Shown: positions 42,156 to 51,671, numbered from the stretch's first letter. The stretch: 64,000 nt of DNA from Anaerolineae bacterium (GCA_023384355.1 JAHDWL010000009.1:23034-87033); one strand, 5' to 3'. A program made the numbers and translations. Notes: generated from the sequence alone by a model not told the origin.

Positions 42156-43699
42156 CCCTCGGCCTGACAGCGATTACGGTCATCGGCATTGCGGCTCTTC
42201 TGTACTCAGCCTTTGTCCAAGGTCGGTGGCGGCCGTGGGCGATTCTGCTGGGCAGCGTCATCGCTCTCTACTGGCTTCAGACACCGCTGACACCGCGATA
42301 CGCCGATTTTCTGTTGCCGAGCGCAACAGTGGCTCTGGGCGTAGCCGGGTGGTGGCTGTCGCGGCCGCCACGACGCGCATTTCTGGCTCCAGCCATCCCT
42401 TCCGAAGCCCCCGAATCGCCCTCGGATAATTCCGAAAATATCGCCGTAAAGCGAATTTACGTCCGGGATGATTGGTTCACCTTGCTCACCGTGGTGACGG
42501 TAATCCTGGCGATTTCGTTATTCCGATATGTCGGCAGCGATTTCCGGCTGACACCCTCGCGACCGCCCTCCACGCTCTTCGTTGCCTTAACCATCCTTGA
42601 GGTCGGACTGGTATTCACCGCCCTTGCGTTGATCATCCGTCGCCTGCCGCAGAAAACCGTCCTTTCCGCCGCAATCGTCGCGATGGTGGCATTATTCGTG
42701 GTCGTCAAATGGCCGCCGGCCTCCATCGCTATCGCCGGTTGGTGGCGTAGCCTTACCGGCCAGGATGTAACGCTTGCCGCATCGTCCGATCTGGTCTGGC
42801 TGGGCTTTTCATACGTCGCCTTTCGGATCATCCACACCTTGCGGGATCGACAAACGGGCATCCTGCCCGATCTAACGCTCCGGGCCTATCTCAGCTATAT
42901 ACTCTTCGCGCCAAGCATCATCGCCGGCCCCATCGACCGGGCAGAACGATTTACCCAGGATTATCAGGCACTGGGAACGCTCAAGGGGTTTGATCCGGCG
43001 CGGTGGGGCAGTGGGCTTTGGCGAATAGGCGAGGGGTTGTTCAAGAAGTTCGTAATCGCCGATCTATTGGCACAAGGGATGTCCCTAACCCCCGCTTTGT
43101 CAGAGTCATCAAACAATTCGGCCGCTCTTTGGGTATTGTTATTCGGATATGGCTTGCGACTATATTTTGATTTCGGCGGTTACAGCGATATCGCCATCGG
43201 TCTCGGGCAACTATTCGGCATCAAATTGCCGGAAAACTTCAACCGACCCTATGTTCGTTCCAACATCACCGAATTCTGGAAAAGCTGGCATATCACCCTT
43301 AGCGATTGGGCGCGGTTCTACGTATTCACCCCATTATCGCGCAATCTGCTCAGACGCCGGCGACCCGATTCCCCCACCCTTCTGACATCGACATCAATCG
43401 TTCTTATTGGTCATCTGGCGACGATGATCGTCATCGGGTTATGGCACGGCATCAGTTGGAATTTTTTCATTTGGGGCTTATGGCATGGCTTCGCGCTATT
43501 CATCCACAAGCAGTGGAGCGACAGGACGCGCAAATGGTACCGGAATCTCCAAAAGCAAAAATGGCCGAAACTCGCCTGGTCAACGGCAGGTTGGGCGATG
43601 ACAATAACTTATGTCATGTTGGGATGGGTATGGTTTTTAATGCCCACACCCGCGGCGGCTCTCCAAACATTTTCAAAATTGTTTTCGATAGGTTCTTAA
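42152..43699 (+). CDS. MBOAT family O-acyltransferase (AlgI/DltB-like)
   Basis: A 515-residue membrane-bound O-acyltransferase with about 11-12 hydrophobic segments. Family marks are the conserved PSIIAGPIDRAERF, FDFGGYSDIAIGLGQLFGI with PENFNRPY, ITEFWKSWHITLSDW and the active-site segment GLWHGISWNFFIWGLWHG, with H432 as the expected catalytic histidine and H445 nearby. MBOAT proteins move acyl groups from a cytoplasmic donor (acyl-carrier protein or CoA) to an extracellular acceptor. The N-terminal ~150 residues are variable. It overlaps the SGNH lipoprotein gene and is followed by a strong terminator, so it ends the operon. The acyl donor is probably the carrier protein at 49882 (inference). 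Confidence 0.9.
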   Translation: MTLGLTAITVIGIAALLYSAFVQGRWRPWAILLGSVIALYWLQTPLTPRYADFLLPSATVALGVAGWWLSRPPRRAFLAPAIPSEAPESPSDNSENIAVKRIYVRDDWFTLLTVVTVILAISLFRYVGSDFRLTPSRPPSTLFVALTILEVGLVFTALALIIRRLPQKTVLSAAIVAMVALFVVVKWPPASIAIAGWWRSLTGQDVTLAASSDLVWLGFSYVAFRIIHTLRDRQTGILPDLTLRAYLSYILFAPSIIAGPIDRAERFTQDYQALGTLKGFDPARWGSGLWRIGEGLFKKFVIADLLAQGMSLTPALSESSNNSAALWVLLFGYGLRLYFDFGGYSDIAIGLGQLFGIKLPENFNRPYVRSNITEFWKSWHITLSDWARFYVFTPLSRNLLRRRRPDSPTLLTSTSIVLIGHLATMIVIGLWHGISWNFFIWGLWHGFALFIHKQWSDRTRKWYRNLQKQKWPKLAWSTAGWAMTITYVMLGWVWFLMPTPAAALQTFSKLFSIGS

Positions 43700-43766
43700 G
43701 GTTGTCGCTTCAAAGAGAATGGGCTGATTGGGGATAGATTGCGCGGCACATTCATTGCCGGATCGG

Positions 43767-43806
43767 TAAAAAAAGCCCGACCGCGATAATTCGGCCGGGC
43801 TTTTCT
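43767..43806 (+). terminator. Rho-independent terminator of the MBOAT operon
   Basis: Stem AAAGCCCGACCG with CGGCCGGGCTTTT (one G-U pair) followed by TTTTCTTC, 70 nt after the MBOAT stop. It may also serve the convergent SPFH gene, since the complementary strand ends in TTTTTT. Confidence 0.8.
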
Positions 43807-43817
43807 TCAGTCATAAC

Positions 43818-44699
43818 TTAATTTTGATTTTCAGGCGGCTCTACTACTTTACGCGAACGAACCGGCACCATCTGGGGGGCGCTGTTTTCCGCGTCCAGGC
43901 CCAGAACATTGATGATATCCGCGCCTGACGGGATTATGAACTTGGTGCTGTTGCCGGCCAAGACTTTCTCGACCACGTCAAAGCGGCGAAGCTCCTTGGC
44001 GCGTTCAGTGAAGTTCTTCTCGGCCGCCTGGGCAACCAGTTCAATCGATTTAGCCTCGGCGTCTGCCCGCAGCAAGCGGGCCTGTGCCTCGCCTTCCGCC
44101 TTGAGGATGGCCGATTCACGCAAACCCTGAGCCTCCAAAATATTGGCTCGCTTCTCCCTTTCAGCCTTCATCTGCTTGCTCATTGCGTTGGTGATATCTT
44201 GTGGCGGGTCGATTTTCTGCAACTCGACCTTGGTCACCTTGACGCCCCATGGGTTGGTTGCCTCGTCCAGCACCTCGCGGAGCGACGTGTTGATCACGTC
44301 GCGGGCTGTCAGGGTTTCATCCAGCTGTTTATCACCGATGAGGTTGCGGAGGTTAGTTTGCGCAAGCGTCGTGGCAGCAAAATTGAAATTCTGGATCTCG
44401 AATTCCGCTTTCACCGGGTCAACAACCTTGTAGTAGATTACCGCGTCAACCGTGACGACCACGTTGTCAGCAGTAATCACTTGTTGGGGAAGCACATTGA
44501 TAAGGGCTTCACGCATGTCTACGCGAATCAAGCTATCAATAAATGGGACTAGGAAGACGAGGCCGGCATCAACTGTATGATCGTATCGGCCAAGACGGAT
44601 GACTAACCCTTTTTCATATTGCTTGATCACCCGGACGCTGAATGCCAACGCCATAATGGCGATCAGGAAAATTAGCACCAAGACGAGTACTGCAAACAT
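43818..44699 (-). CDS. SPFH/Band 7 (stomatin/paraslipin) protein
   Basis: A 293-residue membrane-scaffold protein. An N-terminal hairpin helix (about 2-22) is followed by the SPFH domain (VRVIKQYEKGLVIRLGRYD, DMREALINVLPQQVITADNVVV, YYKVVDPVKAEFEI, TLRNL-type segment LRNLIGD) and a long coiled coil (about 185-245, AEREKRANILEAQGLRESAI, AEGEAQARLLRADAEAKS). Members form ring-shaped oligomers at the membrane and stabilise complexes. It lies 11 nt downstream of an NfeD gene, the usual partner, so the pair is a classic SPFH-NfeD operon. Confidence 0.92.
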   Translation of the reverse strand: MFAVLVLVLIFLIAIMALAFSVRVIKQYEKGLVIRLGRYDHTVDAGLVFLVPFIDSLIRVDMREALINVLPQQVITADNVVVTVDAVIYYKVVDPVKAEFEIQNFNFAATTLAQTNLRNLIGDKQLDETLTARDVINTSLREVLDEATNPWGVKVTKVELQKIDPPQDITNAMSKQMKAEREKRANILEAQGLRESAILKAEGEAQARLLRADAEAKSIELVAQAAEKNFTERAKELRRFDVVEKVLAGNSTKFIIPSGADIINVLGLDAENSAPQMVPVRSRKVVEPPENQN

Positions 44700-44710
44700 A
44701 TCACTCCTAT

Positions 44711-45160
44711 CTATTTTCCCAACTTATGCACGATGACGGTCACACCTTCGATGGCCTCGATTACAACCGTATCGCGTTCGTATAATACTTCGTCGGCCGA
44801 AGCGCGCCACTCTTCATCGTTAACGCGGATTATCCCGGCCGAGTCGGGGCTAATGGCGCGTACCACGGTTCCGGTGGATCCTATGAGTTTATCGATGTTG
44901 GTCTTTGTCGTTATCGTTGTAATCTTCCGGCGGATTTTCTTGCGGCCGACAGCGATGTAAAGAACGCTGAGGCCTATCGCTAAAACCAGCATCAACATCT
45001 CACTGCCGGTCAGGATCCCCATCAAACCCGAAAGAACCAGTATAGATCCGATCAATAACATGTCGAACCCGGTCTGGATGCCGATAACCAACTCGGCAAG
45101 AATCAACAGCAGACCCATTACCACAAAAATTTGGGGTAGATAAGTTGTCAGAGTATCCAT
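44711..45160 (-). CDS. NfeD family membrane protein
   Basis: A 149-residue short NfeD (truncated type without the ClpP-class protease domain). Four hydrophobic segments occupy residues 1-75, followed by the soluble OB-fold domain with IGSTGTVVRAISPDSAGIIRV and NDEEWRASADEVLYERDTVVI, ending in VTVIVHKLGK. The start at 45160 is the last of several in-frame starts before helix 1; 45184 or 45202 are alternatives. It is the first gene of the NfeD-SPFH operon and has an extended -10 promoter upstream. Confidence 0.88.
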   Translation of the reverse strand: MDTLTTYLPQIFVVMGLLLILAELVIGIQTGFDMLLIGSILVLSGLMGILTGSEMLMLVLAIGLSVLYIAVGRKKIRRKITTITTKTNIDKLIGSTGTVVRAISPDSAGIIRVNDEEWRASADEVLYERDTVVIEAIEGVTVIVHKLGK

Positions 45161-45274
45161 ATAACCATATCCCAATCCAACCATAGACCCTGGGCAAATC
45201 ATATTTGCCGAGGGGAATCACTATCTATACGTCCGCTTGGCGTGATTGTTGCACCAGATATGCCGGATATGGAG

Positions 45275-45280
45275 ATTATA
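45275..45280 (-). promoter_or_regulatory. Extended -10 promoter of the NfeD-SPFH operon
   Basis: On the minus strand TGCTATAAT gives an extended -10; no clear -35. The leader to the NfeD start would be about 108 nt. Confidence 0.45.
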
Positions 45281-45357
45281 GCATCTAATTACCAAATATG
45301 GCGGTCGCTTCGGCAATCCGACCCAATCCGCAACACTCCGGGGATTTATTGACCTTT

Positions 45358-45392
45358 ATAAAAAAAGCGGCCTGCCGATTGGGACAAGCCGC
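45358..45392 (-). terminator. Terminator of the clostripain gene
   Basis: On the minus strand GCGGC (45388-45392) pairs with GCCGC (45367-45371) and is followed directly by a T7 run. It lies 31 nt after the stop codon. Confidence 0.7.
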
Positions 45393-45423
45393 CTCAACTC
45401 TTTACAATAGTCGAGAATTCGGG

Positions 45424-48030
45424 CTACTCCACCGTCACATCTGTGTAGGTTTCCACACGATTGCCGTCGAGATCTTCCACGATGTAGCCGATGGCAAATT
45501 GGCCGGCCGGTGCATCGAGTACCTCGTAGGTCCAAAGTGTCTCACCGAACGTGAGAGTACCGCCTTCCTCATTACCCTGGCCCACCACCTGACCGTTCTC
45601 ATCAAGATCGTACCAACGCTCATAGACGGTAAACTGGTCGCCGATTTCGGGTAAAATCTCGCGTGGGGCCGGGGTCATTTCCGTATCCGTCCCATCGCCT
45701 CGATCGAGGAATCCAACGACCTGGAACAGTGACTCATTACTGAACAGCAATCGCGCTTCCCGTTGCGTTCCATCCTTGAACGTATACATACCGTCCACAG
45801 CGTAGACCGCCTGCTCGGGAGCCGCGCCGTAGACCAGCGGCTGCAACAGAGAAACGACCCTGTTATTTCCATCATTAATGGCGAAGACAATCGGCTCCCA
45901 CTCGAACTCAAGGGTGAAGGCGCCTTCGCCCCATTCGGGATAATAAATGCCGTTGACTTCGCGCGTTTCGCCACTATCGATGAAGTCCATATCGATAACG
46001 TTGATCGAGTTCGCCACCTGGTCATAGAAACCAGCAAACAGATAGATATACCCAAGGTTATCGCCGTCGACGTCTGCGCTCATGAGGATGGTGTCGCCCG
46101 GAGCTACATCCGTCTTGTCAACTGAGAGGGGCGAAAGCGAAATCTCGCCCATGCCCGGTGCCTGAATCTCAACGGATCGATCGGGAACCGCCAGTGAACC
46201 GGCCGTGTCCTGGAACTTGCGCCCGGTGTAGTGGAAGTTCAGAAAGTCGTCCCAGAGGGAGACGCCGGCGAATCGCTGGGCAACGGGGACATAGGATTGC
46301 GGGCCGGCCGCGGCCGAGCTGTAAAGTTGGGAGTTGGGGAAATAGATGGACAATCCGGTCGCGCCGGGTTTCTTCACACCATTCTTCTCGGCCACGACAA
46401 GATTTTGGAAGGTGCCAAACATCTCCTCGACAGCCGATCGCAAGTTTTGATCGCCCGTTTCGCGGACCAGTAATGCCGAAAAGTGCGCCAGGTCGATGTA
46501 GGAAGCGGGCACATTTTGGCCGAAAATGCTAGTGAAGGACTGGGCATAGTTGCGAGCCTTCGCCACCGCACGCTGATCCATGTTCTGTAGGTACAGAGCG
46601 AAGCGATTCATTCCCTCCACGGCCGCTGGCATCTGTGACAGATCTACCGCCGCCAGCGTGACGCCCTGCTCAAGCTGATCTGCAAGCTGCTGAGCCGAGA
46701 TGCCGCTCCGGCCAACAAATTGCGCGCGGGCGTTGGGGTCGAGCACGCGCTGGTCTTCGACAATGTAGCTATCAACGATCGCCTGACCCAGCTCCCGGCC
46801 TGTGATGTCGGGATTGTTGACAAGATCGGTGAGGAATGAGGTATAAGCCCAACCAACAGCCGGCTCGACTTCCTGCGAGGTCGCGGCAAATCGGGCATGT
46901 GGAGCCAGCGCGGTGTAGACTTCCATGTGGCCCATGAGGCAGGCATCCATGCCGACCAACTCAAACGCATCAAGGCCGGTCTGATCACGAATTGTCTGGA
47001 GCGCCGCGTCTATCTCCTGCAAATACATCGCGTCGCCGATAGCCCGCGCCAGTGGCACGTTCACCCGTGGGTTGCTTTGTGGCTCGGGGTCTGTCCATCC
47101 ACCCGGCCACCCCATCCCATGATCGGACATAATCAGGACGTACTTATCGGCCGGATAATTCTCGATAGCCCATGTCGCAAAGTCAACCAGTGACTGGGGA
47201 TTGGACATATCCACTTCGCCTATTGATTGATAGGGGGATCGAATTACGTCGAGATCATTATCTCGCTGCAAGTGATACCGTCGCGTATCGGACCAGTCCC
47301 CATCCCCGCGAAAACCGCCAACATAGCGATCAATCTGGGAGACGATGTTGACCCGGTCGGTCGAACCGACCATTTCCGCCTCATTAAAGTCGATGAAAAT
47401 ATCCTGCTCCAGGACCTTGTCATCGGCATCCTGATATAGCATGATCGTCCAGGTTTGTCCCTCGGTGACGGTACTGGCGGCGGCGGCCGGCAGGGAGCTG
47501 GCAGCCGCGCCGGACGCGGAGGTGATACTCGTACTGCTGCCCGAAAAGCTGCCGCCACTTGGCGACGTGGGGGCGAGCGAGGGAGATTCCTGCGATGAGG
47601 ATTGGCCGGAGTTGCCGATACCGCTATTCAGGTCGAACTCCTCCTGATTCTGTGTCGTATCAGAGATACCACCGGTGGTACTGAAGGGGTCCTGTCCACC
47701 CCCTCCGCCAAAAAGCATATAAGCGATAATCCCACAAATGGCCAACAAGAGGCCGCCACCACCGGCCGCCCCGCGAGTTCCGCCGGGAATGCCGCTCATA
47801 CCGCCACCACCGTACGACCCTGACGGCCGATCATCCCGGGTAGGAGCCTCGGCGCGCCCGCTGCTTGGTTGATCGCTTCCAGGGCGGCGGCGCTGGCCGC
47901 GGATGGTGCGCTTGGGCGGCTGCCCGCCGGATTCGGCCATATGGAATAGCGGAATGAGAGGTTGATCCTCAGCATTGCCCATATCGGTAATAATCCGCAA
48001 TTGGAACATTTCAACCAATTTATTCCACAT
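45424..48030 (-). CDS. Clostripain-family (C11) cysteine peptidase, membrane-anchored
   Basis: An 868-residue protein. The N-terminal ~90 residues are disordered and cytoplasmic (basic, glycine-rich), then a glycine-flanked membrane helix (about 93-107), a Ser/Gly linker (about 112-190), the peptidase domain (about 193-620) and C-terminal beta domains. The peptidase has TIMLYQDADDKVLEQ, IMSDHGMGWPGG with the catalytic histidine and LVGMDACLMGHMEV with the catalytic cysteine, both as in clostripain and gingipain-fold enzymes. GLSIYFPN is also typical. The ATG at 48030 has GAAGGG 8 nt upstream and is preferred to a GTG three codons earlier. Extracellular target proteins are unknown. Confidence 0.88.
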   Translation of the reverse strand: MWNKLVEMFQLRIITDMGNAEDQPLIPLFHMAESGGQPPKRTIRGQRRRPGSDQPSSGRAEAPTRDDRPSGSYGGGGMSGIPGGTRGAAGGGGLLLAICGIIAYMLFGGGGGQDPFSTTGGISDTTQNQEEFDLNSGIGNSGQSSSQESPSLAPTSPSGGSFSGSSTSITSASGAAASSLPAAAASTVTEGQTWTIMLYQDADDKVLEQDIFIDFNEAEMVGSTDRVNIVSQIDRYVGGFRGDGDWSDTRRYHLQRDNDLDVIRSPYQSIGEVDMSNPQSLVDFATWAIENYPADKYVLIMSDHGMGWPGGWTDPEPQSNPRVNVPLARAIGDAMYLQEIDAALQTIRDQTGLDAFELVGMDACLMGHMEVYTALAPHARFAATSQEVEPAVGWAYTSFLTDLVNNPDITGRELGQAIVDSYIVEDQRVLDPNARAQFVGRSGISAQQLADQLEQGVTLAAVDLSQMPAAVEGMNRFALYLQNMDQRAVAKARNYAQSFTSIFGQNVPASYIDLAHFSALLVRETGDQNLRSAVEEMFGTFQNLVVAEKNGVKKPGATGLSIYFPNSQLYSSAAAGPQSYVPVAQRFAGVSLWDDFLNFHYTGRKFQDTAGSLAVPDRSVEIQAPGMGEISLSPLSVDKTDVAPGDTILMSADVDGDNLGYIYLFAGFYDQVANSINVIDMDFIDSGETREVNGIYYPEWGEGAFTLEFEWEPIVFAINDGNNRVVSLLQPLVYGAAPEQAVYAVDGMYTFKDGTQREARLLFSNESLFQVVGFLDRGDGTDTEMTPAPREILPEIGDQFTVYERWYDLDENGQVVGQGNEEGGTLTFGETLWTYEVLDAPAGQFAIGYIVEDLDGNRVETYTDVTVE

Positions 48031-48120
48031 ATCTTTCACCCTTCAACCAAGATAACCATTCATGCAGGTTTATATATAGTTAAAATTACACCAGTATCAA
48101 CAGTCCGGCAAAAAAGCGAA

Positions 48121-49812
48121 TCATCCCGTTCGATGACTCTCTTGTAACCACTTTTCCTTGTTTGCGTTACGAGTGATCTTGCCGCTGGATGTTTTCAATA
48201 GCCACCTTGGACCAACAAGATGGACATAACTCACGTTAACCATGGATTGCCGCGCTATTTCCTGGCGTATCTCGCGGGCGATCGATCGCTTTTCGTCATC
48301 ATCAGTTGTCGATACTTCCGCGACCACCGCAATCAACTCGGTGCCTTCCCGCTCGTCGTCCACGCCAAAAGCAACCGCACGCCCGGCATGCACCCCTTTG
48401 ATCGTGTTCACTATGGCTTCAATATCTGCCGGGTATATATTTTTCCCTGCGCTAATGATCAAGTCTTTTTGACGGCCAATGACATACAACTGATCATCAA
48501 CCATGTATCCTATATCGCCGGTGTGGTACCACCCAAAGCTGTCAATCGGTTGCAGATCGGGACGTTTGAAATACCCTGACAGCAGGCAGTTTGAGCGAAT
48601 TACAATCTCGCCCACTGTTCTGTCCTCCATCTCCCGACCAGCGGAATTCACTATCTTAACCTCTGTTCCCGGGATTGCGGACCCACAAGAGACTTTAACA
48701 ACGGATGCGGGATCGCCGCTCTCCAACGGCTGCGCATACCCACGTGCTGTCAACGATTCATTGGAGATGAAATCGAGCGAGGCGGGACGGCCTGGAGATG
48801 TTTGGGTAACGGCAAAGGTGTTCTCGGCCATCGCGTAGCTAACGCCCAGCATCTTGTTTCGCACACCGTTTTGCGCGAATCGCTCCAGGAACTGCTGGTG
48901 GCTTTCGTGGTGTACAGGTTCTGAGCAGTTGACAAAAAGACGCATTGTGGCGAGAGACAATCCCTCGCTGTCGCGTCGTCGTATGCGTCGCGCACAATGA
49001 TTGTAGGCAAAATTAGGCAGCCAACACAGGGTCGCTTCGTGATCGTGAATTGCCTGCAACAACAGCGCCGGATGAGTCACCCAGTCAAACGGTGACATAA
49101 GCACCAGGGGGATCCCCTGGACGAGAGGCAATAAAAATCCGGCGATCAATCCCATATCGTGATAAAGCGGGAGCCAACTCGCAATCACATCATTAGGCCG
49201 TAAAAGGATGGTATCGCTATAGGCGGAGATCTGGTTCAGGACCGAGGAATGAGATAACGCCACCCCTTTCTGTAAGCCGGTGGTGCCACTGCTATGTTGC
49301 AAGAAGGCAATGTCAGCCGGATCAGCCTGAATTACAGGGAATTCTGTGGGGCCCACAGTCGTTTCGTTTGCGAAGAGTTCCGCGGTGCCGAAAACAACAC
49401 AAGGCAGGTGGTTACGCAACGCTGGCGCAAACTCATCCGTTGTCAACACGGCCGCCACATCGGACAAACGGGTTAATTCGGCCATACTGCTCATGTATAC
49501 AGCGGGGTCAAGTTTCTCGGTCAGCGTGGGAAACATTGATGGGATCGCGCCCGCCATCATCACTGCCCAGAACAGATAAATGCTTTCCAGATTCTGTGTA
49601 TGCGCGATGACAACAAGGTCACGAGGACAGATGCCCACCGTCTTCAAGGCAACACAATAAGCATGAACACGTTGCCGGAACTGGTGACGAGTAACCACAA
49701 TCGGCGGCTGTGCGGTTTCACGAAAAATGATCGCGGGATGCCCATCTCCGGCCTTGAGGGCTACGGCATCCAAAAGCGTATTGTAATTACCGCGAGTCTC
49801 CACCCCTAACAT
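48121..49812 (-). CDS. Fatty-acyl-AMP ligase-like adenylating enzyme
   Basis: A 563-residue ANL-superfamily enzyme that activates a carboxylic acid as acyl-AMP. The P-loop is LQHSSGTTGLQKGV, followed by SWLPLYHDMGLIAGFLLPL and PNFAYNHCARRI, which match fatty-acyl-AMP ligases that load carrier proteins better than acyl-CoA ligases. YHTGDIGYMVDDQLYVIGRQKDLI is the hinge and TSSGKITRN carries the catalytic lysine near the C-terminus. It has a start ATG at 49812. A 69-nt gap separates it from the acyl carrier protein gene upstream, so the acyl group probably goes to that carrier. In the Dlt comparison it replaces DltA; lack of a D-alanine-type pocket was judged only from overall similarity. Confidence 0.85.
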   Translation of the reverse strand: MLGVETRGNYNTLLDAVALKAGDGHPAIIFRETAQPPIVVTRHQFRQRVHAYCVALKTVGICPRDLVVIAHTQNLESIYLFWAVMMAGAIPSMFPTLTEKLDPAVYMSSMAELTRLSDVAAVLTTDEFAPALRNHLPCVVFGTAELFANETTVGPTEFPVIQADPADIAFLQHSSGTTGLQKGVALSHSSVLNQISAYSDTILLRPNDVIASWLPLYHDMGLIAGFLLPLVQGIPLVLMSPFDWVTHPALLLQAIHDHEATLCWLPNFAYNHCARRIRRRDSEGLSLATMRLFVNCSEPVHHESHQQFLERFAQNGVRNKMLGVSYAMAENTFAVTQTSPGRPASLDFISNESLTARGYAQPLESGDPASVVKVSCGSAIPGTEVKIVNSAGREMEDRTVGEIVIRSNCLLSGYFKRPDLQPIDSFGWYHTGDIGYMVDDQLYVIGRQKDLIISAGKNIYPADIEAIVNTIKGVHAGRAVAFGVDDEREGTELIAVVAEVSTTDDDEKRSIAREIRQEIARQSMVNVSYVHLVGPRWLLKTSSGKITRNANKEKWLQESHRTG

Positions 49813-49881
49813 TAAGCGATGATACCATCCTCGTTAGCGACATGGGAACATGGAGCGGGAAATATATCGCGAATCCAACGC

Positions 49882-50127
49882 CTATCCCGTCATTACCCGA
49901 GCCACAATCTGATCCAGAGTGTTCATTTTCAATACGGTCAGATCGGGATCGGGAATATATACATCGAACTCTTTCTCAACGAAGACGCCTAACTCGGCCA
50001 GAGCGAATGAGTCCATCAATCTACCGGTGATAATGCCTTCGGTATCGGTCAGCAGGTAATCGGGATCGCGGATAAGATCCCGGATAATGAATGATCGGAG
50101 GGTCTCACGCACAGTTGATTCATCCAT
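49882..50127 (-). CDS. Acyl carrier protein
   Basis: An 81-residue four-helix carrier protein. GRLMDSFALAELGVFVEKEF contains the serine (DSF instead of the common DSL) that takes the phosphopantetheine arm. It is acidic, begins MDESTVRETLRSF and ends VARVMTG. The second gene downstream of a DltD-like SGNH gene and directly upstream of the AMP-ligase gene, it is the natural partner of that ligase; it occupies the place of DltC. It is distinct from the housekeeping AcpP in the helix II surroundings. Confidence 0.88.
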   Translation of the reverse strand: MDESTVRETLRSFIIRDLIRDPDYLLTDTEGIITGRLMDSFALAELGVFVEKEFDVYIPDPDLTVLKMNTLDQIVARVMTG

Positions 50128-50245
50128 ACCGCGAGAGAATAATCCTAATCAATACGATAGGCAATGAAACGGTTTAAACCCGATACTGTCCCGGGAAGTT
50201 CATAGCCACACCGGTCGACAGGCGATCCGGGGACAGCAATGCACT

Positions 50246-50470
50246 CTAATCATCAGACAACTTCTCTGGAGAGGGGCCTTCCAGATGATCGAAAAGCCGG
50301 CGCGTGGCCAGCGCAATCTCGGCTACGGCTGTATCGAACGCATTCTGATTGACGCGCGACGGCCGTTGGTATCCGCTGACCTTTCGAACAAATTGGAGTG
50401 ACGCCAAGGCAATTTCCTCATCGGTCGGTGAGGATAGTGTGTTTCGTAATTTCTTGATATTGCGGCACAT
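50246..50470 (-). CDS. DUF2277 family protein
   Basis: A 74-residue small protein that matches the DUF2277 pattern: MCRNIKKLRNTLSSPTDEEI at the start, ALQFVRKVSG-like segment (ASLQFVRKVSGYQRPS), NAFDTAVAEIALATRRLFDHL. Function unknown. It lies between the SGNH gene and the acyl carrier protein gene on the same strand (37 nt and 118 nt gaps), probably a passenger of the operon. Confidence 0.82.
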   Translation of the reverse strand: MCRNIKKLRNTLSSPTDEEIALASLQFVRKVSGYQRPSRVNQNAFDTAVAEIALATRRLFDHLEGPSPEKLSDD

Positions 50471-50507
50471 CGGAATATCCCCTGATAAATTTTTACATTC
50501 GACTCAA

Positions 50508-51671
50508 TTACTGCCCCCAACCAAATTCCCCGGCCAAAATATCAGCCATCATTGCAGTTCCTTCCGGCGTCAAATGCACCGGGGTATCCGTGAATTCCGC
50601 CGGCGGGATTGCATCCCACAGGTCTATATATTGCCAATCAGATCGCTGGCTCTCATCTGAGAGCAACTGCCGGAAATTGTCGAATGCCCAGCGCGGGTAA
50701 AATGTGTTGTAACGGATGTGGCTATTTTCGCCGTCACTAATAAAAATAGGCTCATTGACGATCGCGATCGGCACATCGCCTGCGCGTTCGATCCCCGCCG
50801 CCAATACATCAAACATCAAATCATCAGTCGACAGTTGGCGCGGTTCTTTGATATCCAGCCAGCTCTCGTCTGCATCCAAATCAGTCTTTCGTAAAGGAAT
50901 ATCCTCGGGGATATCCTGGTCCTTTCCTGTCGCTGCCCAGGCTACCCCCCAGGTCTGGAGTCGCAGAAGGTCAGCCAATTCCCGGCGACGACCTACGACG
51001 GTCTCCTCAAAAAAGGTGCGATCGACAAAACGCGGGTCGTCCGAATCGAGAGACAACCCATAACGCTGGATCAATTCACGTACCAGGTCAGCGTTTTCCT
51101 GCAACAAAGGGTGGTCGAGTTGTCGCTTGGGTGCGAACGATTGCATGGTCATTGGCCACAGAATGAGATCCGGTTTGTCAATCAGGAGGGCTTTATCGAG
51201 CAACATCAAATCCTTGGTCAACGACATGAACGGAAATCCAAGATTATAAACGATTACCGGCCGGCCCTCCTTAGTCCTTAAACCCATCGCGTTGAGTTGT
51301 CCAGCCAGCGATTGATCATTTCTTAAAAACCATCCCCACGTCCCGGAATCGCCGATCAACAATACTTTGTATTCCTCATCTGATGAAGATTTACCCCATT
51401 CATGAGAAGCAAGAAGCGCTGGCAAATTATTTAATGTCAGGTTGAAATCTTTAGCCGGAACTTCTCCGTAGGGTAAACGAAGTCGGCCAGGAAAAAGATG
51501 GTTGTAAAGCGAAACGCCACCAAGAGAGTTGAGCGGGCGGCAGGCTGCGAAGATCAGGTTAATGGCGATGAACAAAATTGACGCTTTCAGGATGATGCGG
51601 CCGAGCATCTTCCAGTCAATAAATTGATCACGCGAGTCGATTTCTGTTGTTTCGATCCGGTCGCTATTCAT
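50508..51671 (-). CDS. Membrane-anchored SGNH-fold protein (DltD/AlgX-like)
   Basis: A 387-residue protein with one N-terminal membrane helix (about 28-46, ASILFIAINLIFAACRP) and an extracellular SGNH-like domain. Block I is VLLIGDSGTWGWFL (nucleophile serine), block V TDTPVHLTPEG (Asp and His). DLILWPMTMQSF follows an AlgX/DltD-like pattern. It is distant from the three copies at 38-42 kb and has no lipobox. It starts the minus-strand run SGNH-DUF2277-ACP-ligase and is therefore the likely final acyl transferase or an esterase of that system. The start lies 13 nt after a doubtful small hydrophobic frame. Confidence 0.8.
   Translation of the reverse strand: MNSDRIETTEIDSRDQFIDWKMLGRIILKASILFIAINLIFAACRPLNSLGGVSLYNHLFPGRLRLPYGEVPAKDFNLTLNNLPALLASHEWGKSSSDEEYKVLLIGDSGTWGWFLRNDQSLAGQLNAMGLRTKEGRPVIVYNLGFPFMSLTKDLMLLDKALLIDKPDLILWPMTMQSFAPKRQLDHPLLQENADLVRELIQRYGLSLDSDDPRFVDRTFFEETVVGRRRELADLLRLQTWGVAWAATGKDQDIPEDIPLRKTDLDADESWLDIKEPRQLSTDDLMFDVLAAGIERAGDVPIAIVNEPIFISDGENSHIRYNTFYPRWAFDNFRQLLSDESQRSDWQYIDLWDAIPPAEFTDTPVHLTPEGTAMMADILAGEFGWGQ

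Noticed and set aside
48121..51671. Classic Dlt D-alanylation operon
   Set aside because: The ligase looks like a fatty-acyl-AMP ligase and the MBOAT is in another operon; teichoic acids are not expected in this lineage. The acylation idea is kept, the D-alanine assignment is not.
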